64,000 bases of DNA, taken from NCBI RefSeq assembly GCF_030161375.1, contig NZ_BSSQ01000007.1, positions 21,468 through 85,467 of the forward strand, read 5' to 3'. The notes below the pieces were generated by a model, which did not search any database, had not been told where the DNA came from, and saw only the letters and a list, made by a program, of their open reading frames with translations. Origin of the DNA: Paenibacillus glycanilyticus (lineage in GTDB: Bacteria > Bacillota > Bacilli > Paenibacillales > Paenibacillaceae). Positions 38,341 to 48,308 of the stretch are shown here, piece after piece. A program made the position numbers and the translations under genes. Numbering within the stretch: position 1 is the stretch's first letter; each line of letters opens with the position of its first letter.

Positions 38341-39276
38341 ATGACGGTGAGTTTCAACGCTTATGACAGAGAGCAGGTCGATTACGCAGATCCTCATTTT
38401 CGGATGAAAATATGGACGATCAACCGCCAAAGCAAGTCATCCGAGGAGTATGGACCATGGCATTACCATGAGGAAATGGAGTGGATTGCCGTCCTGAAAG
38501 GTGCAATGACGATTGAAACAACCAATCATACCTATCCGCTGCAAGGCGGCGACGTCATGCTGGTAGGCTCAAATGAGCTTCATCGTTCCCATAAATACGG
38601 AACTTCCGAATTGGTCTACATCGTATGCCACGTTGATATGACCGCTTTTATGGATCCGTCCCTGCTGACGTATTATGCGGCTTTGACCGGTAAATCCGCC
38701 AATCTGACTATGCTAAGCGAGCAACTCGGCAAGTCAGGGTCAAAGGGACAAGCCTATGATTTGCTCAATAGAATGCTCCGGGATATGACGGTCAAGAAAA
38801 GGGGATACGAGTTCGCCGTTAACGCCAGCTTCAAAATGCTTTTGCATACGCTCATTCAAATCGATGACAGGAAGATTATTGCGCCGATGGATCCGCAACT
38901 GGGAGATAAACTTCGCCCTGCGTTAGCTCTTATTGAGCAGCGGCTGGAGACATCCTGCCTGATCGCCGATATCGGCAGGGAGCTGAACTACAACGCTAGT
39001 TATTTTGCCAAGCTGTTTAAGAGAGGAATGGGAATGACGTTTACCTCTTACGTGCAAATGCGGAGAATGAAGCGGGCCGCGCAGTTCCTGCTTACGGAGT
39101 CTTGGTCGGTCACCGAAATCAGCGGCAGAGTGGGATTTGCAAGCCCGGCTCAATTTTATCCGCTGTTTAAGCGACATTTCGGCTGCTCGCCGAAGCAGTT
39201 CGCGGGCCGTCATGGACGGGATGACGGATCGATTGGGGAACATTCGCTCATGCAATGGGAAAGCGAAGAACAATAA
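38341..39276 (+). CDS. AraC-family regulator with N-terminal cupin sensor domain
   Basis: ATG 38341 follows GAGGAGGCCAGAG; the longer upstream frame has no ribosome site. The 311-residue protein has a cupin fold at about 30-100 (WHYHEEMEWIAVLKG, LQGGDVMLVGSNELH), used to bind sugars in this family. The C-terminal AraC helix-turn-helix pair is at about 205-295 (CLIADIGRELNYNASYFAKLF, WSVTEISGRVGFASPAQFYPLF, SPKQFAG). It is divergent from the GH63-like gene with a gap of about 150 bases, so it probably activates that gene in response to its sugar. The 3' end meets a convergent TetR gene through a shared hairpin. Confidence 0.9.
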   Translation: MTVSFNAYDREQVDYADPHFRMKIWTINRQSKSSEEYGPWHYHEEMEWIAVLKGAMTIETTNHTYPLQGGDVMLVGSNELHRSHKYGTSELVYIVCHVDMTAFMDPSLLTYYAALTGKSANLTMLSEQLGKSGSKGQAYDLLNRMLRDMTVKKRGYEFAVNASFKMLLHTLIQIDDRKIIAPMDPQLGDKLRPALALIEQRLETSCLIADIGRELNYNASYFAKLFKRGMGMTFTSYVQMRRMKRAAQFLLTESWSVTEISGRVGFASPAQFYPLFKRHFGCSPKQFAGRHGRDDGSIGEHSLMQWESEEQ

Positions 39277-39310
39277 GGGATGGTTCCGCTATGATGGCGG
39301 TCCCATCCCT
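39276..39310. terminator. Hairpin between convergent AraC and TetR genes
   Basis: AGGGATGG (39276-39283) pairs with CCATCCCT (39303-39310), with inner CCGC/GCGG. There is no clear T-run on either strand. Confidence 0.5.
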
Positions 39311-39316
39311 AATTAA

Positions 39317-39982
39317 TTAGAAAAGGTGCTTCGTAATCTTCTGCGTCAGGTGCTCAATTCTTGGCATCATGCCGGCATCATCAACGGCTGAGAGCTTATC
39401 AGGCTTAAACAACTGGATTTTTTTCAGCTGATAATAATCATGCAAGACTTGCTCAACCGTTAATTGATTCGTCATGAGATATTTAACGTTAAACATTCCT
39501 CTTAGAATCTCATCCTGCTTAATCAGCAGCTTCCCATTGACGTTATTAAAAATCCCCTTATGAACGCCTTCTTCATAGAAAGCTAATATCAGCCGTTCCC
39601 GCTGCTTCATGGCTTCATCAAGTTTATCATGCCATTCTGGGTAACTGGTCTCAAGCTCCTTCAGGAAGATTTCCGTGAAATATTCGTTAAGCGAGACCGT
39701 CTGCTCGAATATGAGCTGGAACCTTGAGCTGAAGCTCTGCTCGGAATCAAGCGGCTGTAAAGTCAATTCATTGATGTATCCGATAAAGCCTTCAATAATA
39801 AATCCGATGATCTCTTCTTTTGTTGAGAAATACTTATATAAAGTCGCTCTGCTGACTTCCATGACTCTCGCAATCTCATCCATCCGAACGGATTGCAATC
39901 CGTTCTTGCGCAAATATGGGATCAGCTTCGCAATAAGCTTCGATCGTGCTTTATGCTTTTTATCCGTTTCATTCCTGTTCAA
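39317..39982 (-). CDS. TetR-family transcriptional regulator
   Basis: I place the start at TTG 39982, because AAAGGGGGT lies about 9 bases upstream on the minus strand; the open frame extends to 40222 without another good site. The 221-residue repressor has the TetR DNA-binding domain at the N-terminus: NGLQSVRMDEIARVMEVSRA with TLYKYFSTKEEIIGF, a textbook helix-turn-helix. The C-terminal ligand domain is not recognised. It is divergent from an aldo/keto reductase (ATG 40150). The 167-base gap contains an imperfect inverted repeat over the reductase promoter, so the two probably form a repressor-target pair. Confidence 0.9.
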   Translation of the reverse strand: MNRNETDKKHKARSKLIAKLIPYLRKNGLQSVRMDEIARVMEVSRATLYKYFSTKEEIIGFIIEGFIGYINELTLQPLDSEQSFSSRFQLIFEQTVSLNEYFTEIFLKELETSYPEWHDKLDEAMKQRERLILAFYEEGVHKGIFNNVNGKLLIKQDEILRGMFNVKYLMTNQLTVEQVLHDYYQLKKIQLFKPDKLSAVDDAGMMPRIEHLTQKITKHLF

Positions 39983-40052
39983 ATCATTACCCCCTTTTTT
40001 CATTATAACCGGAATCGCGATTACGTATATAAAATTGATACACGATAAATAA

Positions 40053-40105
40053 AGTAGACAGTTTTTATATATTTTGTTTACTGTGTATGTTTTGTGTGCT
40101 AAGAT
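40053..40105 (+). promoter_or_regulatory. Promoter of the aldo/keto reductase with candidate TetR operator
   Basis: TTTACT (40077-40082) and TAAGAT (40100-40105) are 17 bases apart. AGTAGACA (40053-40060) and TGTTTACT (40075-40082) form an inverted repeat with one mismatch, whose right arm covers the -35 box. Confidence 0.5.
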
Positions 40106-40149
40106 TACTTCGAAGTGAAAGTGAAGCGAAGGAAGAGAGGGTAAACGGG

Positions 40150-41097
<948 letters not shown>

Positions 41098-41153
41098 TAA
41101 TCGTAGTTTTGTTTTTTGACGGATTCCTTTAAAATAAAGAAAGAATAACGCAG

Positions 41154-41205
41154 AAACCACGTCATCAGCGAAGTTTAAGTACTTCCTTGATACGTGGTTT
41201 TTTTT
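41154..41205 (+). terminator. Rho-independent terminator
   Basis: AAACCACG (41154-41161) pairs with CGTGGTTT (41193-41200), extended inward by ATCA/TGAT. A run of eight T follows. Confidence 0.8.
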
Positions 41206-41276
41206 ATCGCAAGAATTGAGGGGAGCTTAGATCAAACGATGCAGGAATCCAAGCAATATTTAGGAGGAGATACGAA

Positions 41277-42635
41277 TTGGGCGTAACGATTAAGGAAGCC
41301 GCGCGGGTTGTTCCTTCGTTCAGGCAGCTAGCCTGGCAAGAGACGGAGTTTTATGCGTTTATTCATTTTACCGTTAATACGTTTACGGACCGCGAATGGG
41401 GAACGGGGGAGGAATCGCCGGGGATCTTCAATCCTTCGGAGCTAGATGCCAGGCAGTGGGTGAAGGCATGCCAAAGCGCCGGAATGAAGGGATTGATCTT
41501 AACTTGCAAGCATCATGACGGATTTTGCTTATGGCCCAGCCAGTACACGGAACATTCGGTGAAGAGCAGCCCTTGGAAGCAGGGGAAGGGCGATGTAGTC
41601 AAGGAAACGGCCGAAGCCTGCCGAGAAGCGGGACTGAAATTTGGCATTTACGTCTCGCCTTGGGATCGGCATGAAGCGAGTTATGGGGATTCCGAGCGAT
41701 ATAACCGGTATTTCGTTAATCAGTTGACCGAGTTGCTGGAAGGTTATGGGGAGCTGTTCTGCGTATGGTTCGACGGGGCATGCGGAGAAGGCCCTAACGG
41801 CAAACGGCAGGTCTATGACTGGGACGCCTATTACGAAGTGATTCGCCGTTTGCAGCCGGGTGCGGTAATTTCGGTTTGCGGTCCGGATGTGCGCTGGTGC
41901 GGCAATGAAGCGGGACATACGCGGCTTGTCGAATGGAGCGTAGTGCCGGCAAGTCTTCAGGATAACGAGAAAATTCAGGCGAATTCCCAGCAGACGGACG
42001 GCGGGGAGTTCGCGAAGCGGCTTGGCTCCGAGGAAGAGGATCTCGGCAGCCGCAAGGTTCTGGCCGAGACGGACCACGTTGTCTGGTATCCGGCCGAGAC
42101 GAACACGTCAATCCGTCCCGGTTGGTTCTATCATAAGCATGAAGACGACAAAGTGAAATCCGTAGCCGAATTAGTTGATTTATATGAGCGGACGGTTGGA
42201 GGGAACAGCACTTTCCTGCTCAATCTCCCTCCCGATCGGCGCGGGCTGATCCATGAGCAGGATATTTCCCGGCTACGGGAGCTTGGGCTCGAGCTGAAGA
42301 GAAGGTACGGGAGCAACCTCGCGAGCGATGCGGTCATTACGGCAACCGAAGGGGGCGAGTCGGCTACGCTTGAGATGAAGTGGGAGAATCGAATAACCTT
42401 CGATCGCGTCATGCTTCAGGAACAGATCCGGGAAGGTCAACGAATTGAACGGTTTTGCCTCGAATGGCATGACGGTGCGGATTGGAACCCTTTCTATGAA
42501 GGCCAAGTCATCGGTTATAAAAAAATATGCAGGTTTGATCCCGTTGCAACGGACCGTATTCGTATCCGCGTTACCGAATCCAGAGGTTGTCCAACCTTAA
42601 GGGAAGCTGGCGTATACTTAACGGGTATCGTTTAA
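41277..42635 (+). CDS. GH29 alpha-L-fucosidase
   Basis: This 452-residue intracellular enzyme starts at TTG, behind a perfect AGGAGG (41262-41267). It has the GH29 TIM barrel with FYAFIHFTVNTFTDREWGTG, GLILTCKHHDGFCLWPS, KFGIYVSPWDRHEASYG and the nucleophile D166 in VWFDGACGEG, plus NSTFLLNLPPDRRGLIHEQD before a C-terminal beta-sandwich (about 340-450) that is cut short compared with CBM32-bearing fucosidases. The family hydrolyses alpha-L-fucosides. Some members act on xyloglucan fucose, which would fit the plant-cell-wall context. No signal peptide is present. It is flanked by terminators and so is a single-gene unit. Confidence 0.93.
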   Translation: MGVTIKEAARVVPSFRQLAWQETEFYAFIHFTVNTFTDREWGTGEESPGIFNPSELDARQWVKACQSAGMKGLILTCKHHDGFCLWPSQYTEHSVKSSPWKQGKGDVVKETAEACREAGLKFGIYVSPWDRHEASYGDSERYNRYFVNQLTELLEGYGELFCVWFDGACGEGPNGKRQVYDWDAYYEVIRRLQPGAVISVCGPDVRWCGNEAGHTRLVEWSVVPASLQDNEKIQANSQQTDGGEFAKRLGSEEEDLGSRKVLAETDHVVWYPAETNTSIRPGWFYHKHEDDKVKSVAELVDLYERTVGGNSTFLLNLPPDRRGLIHEQDISRLRELGLELKRRYGSNLASDAVITATEGGESATLEMKWENRITFDRVMLQEQIREGQRIERFCLEWHDGADWNPFYEGQVIGYKKICRFDPVATDRIRIRVTESRGCPTLREAGVYLTGIV

Positions 42636-42639
42636 TCCA

Positions 42640-42692
42640 AATAAGGGTATTCCATCGTCATTACCATGACGTATGGGGTACCCTTATTTTTG
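42640..42692 (+). terminator. Rho-independent terminator after GH29
   Basis: AATAAGGGTA (42640-42649) pairs with TACCCTTATT (42679-42688), followed by T. The inner part can fold further (CCAT/ATGG). Confidence 0.8.
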
Positions 42693-42711
42693 CAAACACA
42701 AAAGAATACAA

Positions 42712-42762
42712 TTTGTTAGCCAAAACAAATCCATTTTTACCTAACAAAAGTTATGTTATGAT
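42712..42762 (+). promoter_or_regulatory. LacI-gene promoter with candidate operators TTTGTTAG and CTAACAAA
   Basis: TTTGTTAG (42712-42719) and CTAACAAA (42741-42748) are exact inverted copies. The second lies just upstream of a TATGAT -10 box (42757-42762). The same CTAACAA/TTGTTAG pair occurs at 50140-50162 before the ABC 3 binding-protein gene, which suggests sites for the adjacent LacI-type regulator. Confidence 0.5.
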
Positions 42763-42803
42763 AACGCCTATACAGCTAATCTAGCAAAGGATGTGCTTGA
42801 TTC

Positions 42804-43865
42804 ATGGTCAACAAGGTTACGATGCAGCAAATCGCCGATCATCTGGGCGTTTCTAAATTCGCGGTTTCTAAAGCGCTTTCAGGCAAGCCGGGCGTTAGCG
42901 TTGAAACTAGAGATAAAATTGTAAGCGTTGCCACTCAGCTTGGCTATTTTGTCAATAAACAAACGAAGACCAGCGCGAAACGGAATAAACCCGCGACCCA
43001 CCTTGCGCAATCTCGGGATACGGTTATTTTGCTGGTACCCAAGGTGAGGTATCAGACGAGAGATTCTTATTTCTGGGGACGTATTATCGACGGTATTACG
43101 GAAGAACTCGCCGAGCGCGATATTAGCGCATTGGTCGTTACCGAATATTTCAAAGACAACTTCTCGAATCTCATTAATCCAAGCGGCGTCTTGGGCATTA
43201 TTGGCGTTGGTTATATTGCTTCCAAAATGCTGCTCGAAATCCGTAATCTTGGCATTCCGTTTGTTCTCGTTGATCATGAGGACCCGCTCATTCCTTCGGA
43301 TGTTCTATTTATGAATAATGCGGAATGCACAAGACGCGTCACTAACTATTTGATTGGCTGCGGCCATAGCAAGCTGCAATTCGTCGGCAACACCCGCTAT
43401 GCGCGCAGCTTCATCGACCGGTATATCGGTTACCGCTCCGTGATGGAGGAGCATGGGCTGGCGCTTAATCAGGAGGAAGGATTCCTTGCCTTTGAAGGCG
43501 AGAACCGGAGCGAAATAACCGAGGCGCTGGAAGCGATTGTGAAGAAGCTTATTGATGAACAACGGCTCCCTACCGCCTTTGTTTGCGCGAACGATTCGAT
43601 AGCGATCTGCATGATGACCGTGCTCGGCAAGCTGTCGGTACAGGTTCCGGAGCAATGCTCCGTCACCGGATTTGATAACATCCAGGATGCGGAATGGGCT
43701 AAACCTGCGCTAAGCACCGTTAATGTCCAGAAGGAAGCGTTAGGCCGCCGGGCTGTAGAGATGCTTCTTCGAAGACTCGAGCAACCTGACAGTCTACAGG
43801 AAAAAATATTGCTTGCGGGAGAATTCATCGTGCGAGAATCAACAGCGCTGCCAAAGGGCAGCTAA
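42804..43865 (+). CDS. LacI-family transcriptional regulator
   Basis: This 353-residue repressor has the LacI helix-turn-helix at residues 4-25 (VTMQQIADHLGVSKFAVSKAL followed by SGKPGVSVETR). It has a periplasmic-binding-protein-like sugar sensor with GILGVGYIASKMLLEIRNLGIPFVLVDHED and the usual C-terminal RAVEMLLRRLE. It is located before pair 3 and ABC 3. Two sets of matching inverted half-sites, one at its own promoter and one upstream of the ABC 3 binding-protein gene, suggest autoregulation and control of that transporter. The effector is unknown, perhaps a mannose- or xylose-containing oligosaccharide. Confidence 0.92.
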   Translation: MVNKVTMQQIADHLGVSKFAVSKALSGKPGVSVETRDKIVSVATQLGYFVNKQTKTSAKRNKPATHLAQSRDTVILLVPKVRYQTRDSYFWGRIIDGITEELAERDISALVVTEYFKDNFSNLINPSGVLGIIGVGYIASKMLLEIRNLGIPFVLVDHEDPLIPSDVLFMNNAECTRRVTNYLIGCGHSKLQFVGNTRYARSFIDRYIGYRSVMEEHGLALNQEEGFLAFEGENRSEITEALEAIVKKLIDEQRLPTAFVCANDSIAICMMTVLGKLSVQVPEQCSVTGFDNIQDAEWAKPALSTVNVQKEALGRRAVEMLLRRLEQPDSLQEKILLAGEFIVRESTALPKGS

Positions 43866-43903
43866 CCAGGCAGCCGGTAGCAGGTTAAAGGAGATGACAA
43901 CAG

Positions 43904-45772
43904 TTGAGCAAATGGGGTTCCCGGTTGCGAATATGGACGGAGTGGCCGTCAACTCGGATGGAAGCGAAGCTCTTAATCGTGTTTGTGCTTCTGATTTTGC
44001 TTCCCATCGCTTTGCTTACTCTATTCTCGGCGCAGCGATACACGCAAACGATCGAGTCGAACACGGTATCTTATGCTTCCGAGCTTACGGACAAGATGAT
44101 AAGCAAACTGGACGACTACACGGTAGATATGAAAAAAATCTCGATTATCCCGTCTTATTTGGATGAGATTCAAGCGGGGCTTAAGTTGTCCAACGACTAC
44201 TATGCGAAGGAATTGGAAGCGAAAGGAAGCTTAACGGACCAAGCGGCTGCGGATGATACGGTCAGGCTTAAAATTCAGCGCAAAATCGAAAGCAGCATTT
44301 ATTTTATGAACAACATTAAAGAGGGGACGAGCAATGTCTATTTGTTCGACCGTTACGGCAATCCCTACTATGTGATCAAGAGCGGCGGCGTACGGTCGGA
44401 CTTAAGCGATTATTACGGGAACTGGAAGCAAATTGCCCATGAGGCGAACGGCAAACCCGTTCTGGTCAGCACGCAGGAAGTGACTTCGGTTAACCGCAAA
44501 CATTATGTATTTACGGTCGTTCGGGAAATTATTGATAAATCTTATAACCCTATCGGGATCATCGCCGTAGATGCCAACATTTCGGTAATTACGAATATCG
44601 TGCAGGATTTGGATGCCACGACGCATGGCACGACGCTCATCTTGGATGAGCAGAAGAACGTCATTTATGACAGCGAGCAGAAATACCTGCTGCAAAATTT
44701 ATCGGAGAATGAGCTGCTGAAGCAGGTAACCGGCACGGAAGGAAGCTTCCATATCGGTGAAAAGGGGCAATCCCAGCTCGTGATTTACCGCAAATCGGAA
44801 GTATCCGGTTGGCTAATGCTCATCTCGATTCCCGAAAAGCAGCTAATGTCTGCCGCGTTGCGAACGCGCAATTACACGACGGCAGCCGCGATCTCTACGA
44901 TGTGTCTCGCGCTTGTCATCTCTCTTATTACGATATTTGCGTTAACAAAGCCGTTGCGTTCTCTCGTTAAGGTGATGAAGCAGGTGCAATCCGGCAAGCT
45001 GGATGTCATATTCCCCTTCAAGCGGCGCGATGAGGTCGGCATGGTGGGCAACGCTTTTAACCGGATGATGGCTCGCATCAAATCTTTAATAGAGGATATT
45101 TACCGGATTGAGCAGCGCAAGAAGCAAATTGAGCTCGAAAGCCTGCAGCGTCAGATCAATCCTCACTTTATCTACAATACGCTTGAGTCGATTCGAATGA
45201 CGGCCGTCATTAACGATGACCCGGAAGTCGGGCAAATGGTGCAGCTGCTCGGACAGCAGCTTCGCTATAGCATTCACGCGGGCAGCGAAGTGGTGCAAGC
45301 CGAGTTGGAATGGGAGCATTTAAGAATGTATATGGAGCTTCTAAGCTATCGGTACGGAACCCGTTATTCCTTAAAGCTGCCGGAGGATCCCGCAATCGGG
45401 AAAATCGAAGTGATGAAGCTGCTGTTCCAGCCTATCGTTGAGAATGCGATCAATCACGCGTACGACGAACAGACGGGGGATTTGGTCATTTCAATCGGTT
45501 ATATGCAAGCTGGCGCAGATCAGTATTTTATCGTCAAGGATGAGGGCAGCGGCATGGACGAGAACGCCCTGCTTCGGCTGCGAAGCATGCTTGAGGCGGA
45601 GGAAATGCCGGAGTACGAAGGCCGCGGCATTGGGTTAAGGAATGTAAACGAGCGGCTTAAGTTACGTTATGGCGTTGCCTATGGCATTACGGTCGACAGC
45701 GTGCAGGGCGAAGGAACGAAGGTGTCCATTAAACTTCCAATCCATCCCAAACAAGGAGGAATATTGTTATGA
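43904..45772 (+). CDS. YesM-type sensor histidine kinase (pair 3)
   Basis: This 622-residue kinase starts at TTG with AAAGGAGATG upstream. TM1 is about 23-45, an extracytoplasmic dCache-like sensing region covers 46-320, TM2 is about 325-347, and a HAMP linker follows. Phospho-acceptor H421 lies in LQRQINPHFIYNTLE. ATPase boxes are QPIVENAINHAY, VKDEGSGMDENA and GRGIGLRNVNERL. Unlike pairs 1 and 2, the kinase gene precedes the regulator, and its stop overlaps the regulator start by four bases (ATGA), so the two are translationally coupled. Confidence 0.92.
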   Translation: MSKWGSRLRIWTEWPSTRMEAKLLIVFVLLILLPIALLTLFSAQRYTQTIESNTVSYASELTDKMISKLDDYTVDMKKISIIPSYLDEIQAGLKLSNDYYAKELEAKGSLTDQAAADDTVRLKIQRKIESSIYFMNNIKEGTSNVYLFDRYGNPYYVIKSGGVRSDLSDYYGNWKQIAHEANGKPVLVSTQEVTSVNRKHYVFTVVREIIDKSYNPIGIIAVDANISVITNIVQDLDATTHGTTLILDEQKNVIYDSEQKYLLQNLSENELLKQVTGTEGSFHIGEKGQSQLVIYRKSEVSGWLMLISIPEKQLMSAALRTRNYTTAAAISTMCLALVISLITIFALTKPLRSLVKVMKQVQSGKLDVIFPFKRRDEVGMVGNAFNRMMARIKSLIEDIYRIEQRKKQIELESLQRQINPHFIYNTLESIRMTAVINDDPEVGQMVQLLGQQLRYSIHAGSEVVQAELEWEHLRMYMELLSYRYGTRYSLKLPEDPAIGKIEVMKLLFQPIVENAINHAYDEQTGDLVISIGYMQAGADQYFIVKDEGSGMDENALLRLRSMLEAEEMPEYEGRGIGLRNVNERLKLRYGVAYGITVDSVQGEGTKVSIKLPIHPKQGGILL

Positions 45773-47283
45773 ACATTATTGTCGTGGATGACGAGGAGCG
45801 AATTAGACTCGGATTGTGCAAGCTGATCGAACAAGCAAGCGATAGCTATGCCATTATCGGCTCTTATGGCAGCGGCCAGGAGCTGCTGAACGAGCTTGAA
45901 CATTTGGAACCGGATTTAATTATTACGGATATTAAAATGCCGCAGATGACGGGACTAGAGCTTATTTCAAAAATTGTCCGCATGCAAAAAAAGGTGAAGT
46001 TCGCCGTTCTCAGCGGCTTCAACGATTTCGAATACGCGCGGGAGGCCATGCGTTACGAAGTGAAGGAATATTTGCTGAAACCCGTTAATTTAGATGAATT
46101 GAACCGCATGCTTGCCAAGGTTGCGGCAAGCGTGAAGCAGGAGAATAACCGGCGGCGGCTGGAATCGGAAGATTTGGTCAGCTTGCTGCTGTTTGCGGGC
46201 GACAGGCAAATGCCGGCAACGCTCAAGGAGGAAGTAAGCAGCGAGCTTGACCGCAGCCGGTTGTTTGCCGAGCAATATGCCGTCTTGTTTATAGGTGCTG
46301 CCGAGCCGGCAATAATGGATGAGCAGCTTGAGAAATGGACTTGCGACTGGCAGCGCGAACGCCAAATCGTAAGCAACGAAAGCCGGCAACAAGCAGTCAT
46401 TATCGCCGTAGGCGAGAATGACCATGTAGATACGGTACGGGATTTGGCCCTGACGCTCCTGCAGCGAATGCCCGGCTTTACGAAAGCGAAGATTGGAATT
46501 AGCGGTGTTTATAGCGGCAGCGGTTGTCTGGGGCAAGCTTATCGCGAGGCTTCGGCCGCTTATCAGCATGCCTGGTATAATAACGAGCTGCGCGGGTACT
46601 CGGCCATGCCTACCCAGTTGGCTCGCAAGGAAGAGCGGTATCGCTTGCTTCGCATCATCGACAAGGAGGTTTTGCCGGCGCTTCAGCTATGCGATATGGC
46701 TAGGGCAAGCCGCGCTTTCGAGAGTTGGCTGACGGAATGCGCCAGTTACCGCTTAAGCTTCGAAGAGCTGGGAGAAGTTTGCTCGGACATGGATGTGCTC
46801 ATAAGCGAGGAAATCAAGCCAAGACTTGGGCAGCAGCCCCCGATTGTTGAGCCGAATAAGATGATTGCTCCAGAAAGCTTTGAGGATTGGCGGGCTTATG
46901 CCGATCAGCTGCGCGCGGATATAAGCAAACGTTTTTTTGCGCTTGAACAGGGACGGACGGACAACAAAGCGGTTGAAACGATTAAGGCGTATCTTCAGAA
47001 GCATTATACGGAAGAGATTGAATTGCAGCGTCTGGCTGACCTCGTTTATCTAACCCCAAGCTATTTGAGCAAGCTGTTCAAAACGGAAACCGGCGAAACG
47101 ATCACCGACTATCTGACCTCGGAGAGAATCGAACAGGCCAAACGCCTGCTTCGCGACGAGCAAGGGTTGAAAACCTATAGGATCGGCGAAATGGTAGGGT
47201 ATGCGGATCCGGCTTATTTTACGAAGGTGTTCAAAAAAATGACCGGTAAAACGCCTAAAGAATACCGCGACGTTGTTAGGTAA
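45769..47283 (+). CDS. YesN-type response regulator with AraC output domain (pair 3)
   Basis: This 504-residue regulator has D7-D8, phospho-acceptor D54 (ITDIKMPQ) and the Lys of LLKPVN in the receiver domain. The AraC domain is at the C-terminus (about 400-500): IELQRLADLVYLTPSYLSKLF, YRIGEMVGYADPAYFTKVF and the ending TPKEYRD. A variable region separates them. It is coupled to the kinase upstream and sits 140 bases before the ABC 3 promoter, its probable target. Confidence 0.92.
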   Translation: MNIIVVDDEERIRLGLCKLIEQASDSYAIIGSYGSGQELLNELEHLEPDLIITDIKMPQMTGLELISKIVRMQKKVKFAVLSGFNDFEYAREAMRYEVKEYLLKPVNLDELNRMLAKVAASVKQENNRRRLESEDLVSLLLFAGDRQMPATLKEEVSSELDRSRLFAEQYAVLFIGAAEPAIMDEQLEKWTCDWQRERQIVSNESRQQAVIIAVGENDHVDTVRDLALTLLQRMPGFTKAKIGISGVYSGSGCLGQAYREASAAYQHAWYNNELRGYSAMPTQLARKEERYRLLRIIDKEVLPALQLCDMARASRAFESWLTECASYRLSFEELGEVCSDMDVLISEEIKPRLGQQPPIVEPNKMIAPESFEDWRAYADQLRADISKRFFALEQGRTDNKAVETIKAYLQKHYTEEIELQRLADLVYLTPSYLSKLFKTETGETITDYLTSERIEQAKRLLRDEQGLKTYRIGEMVGYADPAYFTKVFKKMTGKTPKEYRDVVR

Positions 47284-47361
47284 TCAAAGTTAGGTGGAAG
47301 TTAGCAAAATAGAAGACAAGAAAGAATAACGAAGTCCATTAAAATCATAGCGCCAATCGCC

Positions 47362-47385
47362 TATAATACGATGTAAGCGTTAACA
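47362..47385 (+). promoter_or_regulatory. ABC 3 promoter -10 box with a consensus cre box directly downstream
   Basis: TATAAT (47362-47367) is followed by TGTAAGCGTTAACA (47372-47385), an exact match to the CcpA operator consensus. It lies at the expected transcription start, so CcpA binding would block initiation in glucose. GTTAGC at 47300-47305 resembles half of the LacI-type site described upstream. Confidence 0.75.
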
Positions 47386-47425
47386 AGTTGGCTTACAGTC
47401 ATCCAACAGAAAGCGAGGGAGCCTA

Positions 47426-48304
47426 TTGTTTCATTTCAGTTATAAAACGCAGCGTTATCTCATTTTATTCGGATTTTTAACGATCCCCGTCCTGCTATCG
47501 CTGACCTTTTCTTATTATCCGGCCGTCTCTTTGCTCTATTACAGCTTAACCGATTGGACGGGATTAGGTTGGGATATGCATTACATCGGCTTCGACAATT
47601 ACAAGGAAATCTTCACGAAACCGGAAGTGTTCGGCGCTCTGAAGAACAATCTCTATTATTTTATCGGCGGGCTTGTCCAGGTTGCCTTATCGCTGTATTT
47701 CGCCGTTATTCTAACGGGCAAACTGCGCGGCCGCAACGGATTCCGGGCGATGTTGTTCATCCCTTACGTCCTGCATAGCGTTGCAACCGTCATTATGTTT
47801 AAGAACCTGTACCACATGGAATACGGTTCGCTTAACGTGCTTCTTGGCTCAATCGGACTAGAGTCATGGCAGCAGAGCTGGCTCGGCGACAAACATCTCG
47901 TTAATTTCTCGCTTGCTTTTATCTCGATGTGGAAGTACATGGGCCTTAACATGGTGATCTTTATCGGCGCGCTGCAATCCATTCCGAGCGACTTGTACGA
48001 AGCAGCTTCCATCGACGGGGCTAACGGCAGGCAGAAATTCCGCTTCATTACGTTGCCAAGCATTCGCAAAGTCATGGAGCTTATGCTTATTCTCACCTTG
48101 ACCGGGGCGCTCGAAGCTTTTGATATTCCTTATGTCATGCTGCTTGGCGCGAATGATACCTCAACCTTTGTCATCAAAACCGTAGATACGGCGTTCAAAT
48201 ATCAGAACTTTGGTCTTGCTTCCGCAATGGCCGTGGTGCTGCTGATCATGGTCCTCATCTTTATCGTTATTCAACGCAAGCTGCTGTTCAGAGAGGAGGG
48301 ATAA
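47426..48304 (+). CDS. MalF/UgpA-type sugar ABC transporter permease (ABC 3)
   Basis: This 292-residue permease starts at TTG, 5 bases after GCGAGGGAGCC. About six membrane helices are present, the first at about 12-35. The EAA loop reads LYEAASIDGANGRQKFRFITLPSI. The protein begins SYKTQRYLILFGFLTIPVLLSLTFSYYPA, typical of the first permease of CUT1 oligosaccharide importers. It differs from the LplB-type permeases of ABC 1 and 2. It lies four bases before the partner permease, and depends on an ATPase encoded outside the window. Confidence 0.92.
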   Translation: MFHFSYKTQRYLILFGFLTIPVLLSLTFSYYPAVSLLYYSLTDWTGLGWDMHYIGFDNYKEIFTKPEVFGALKNNLYYFIGGLVQVALSLYFAVILTGKLRGRNGFRAMLFIPYVLHSVATVIMFKNLYHMEYGSLNVLLGSIGLESWQQSWLGDKHLVNFSLAFISMWKYMGLNMVIFIGALQSIPSDLYEAASIDGANGRQKFRFITLPSIRKVMELMLILTLTGALEAFDIPYVMLLGANDTSTFVIKTVDTAFKYQNFGLASAMAVVLLIMVLIFIVIQRKLLFREEG

Positions 48305-48308
48305 CGGG

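Noticed and set aside
42868..42881. cre-like sequence CTAAAGCGCTTTCA
   Set aside because: It lies inside the codons for the conserved Lys-Ala-Leu-Ser of the LacI helix-turn-helix, and the first two consensus bases do not match, so it is probably a coding coincidence.
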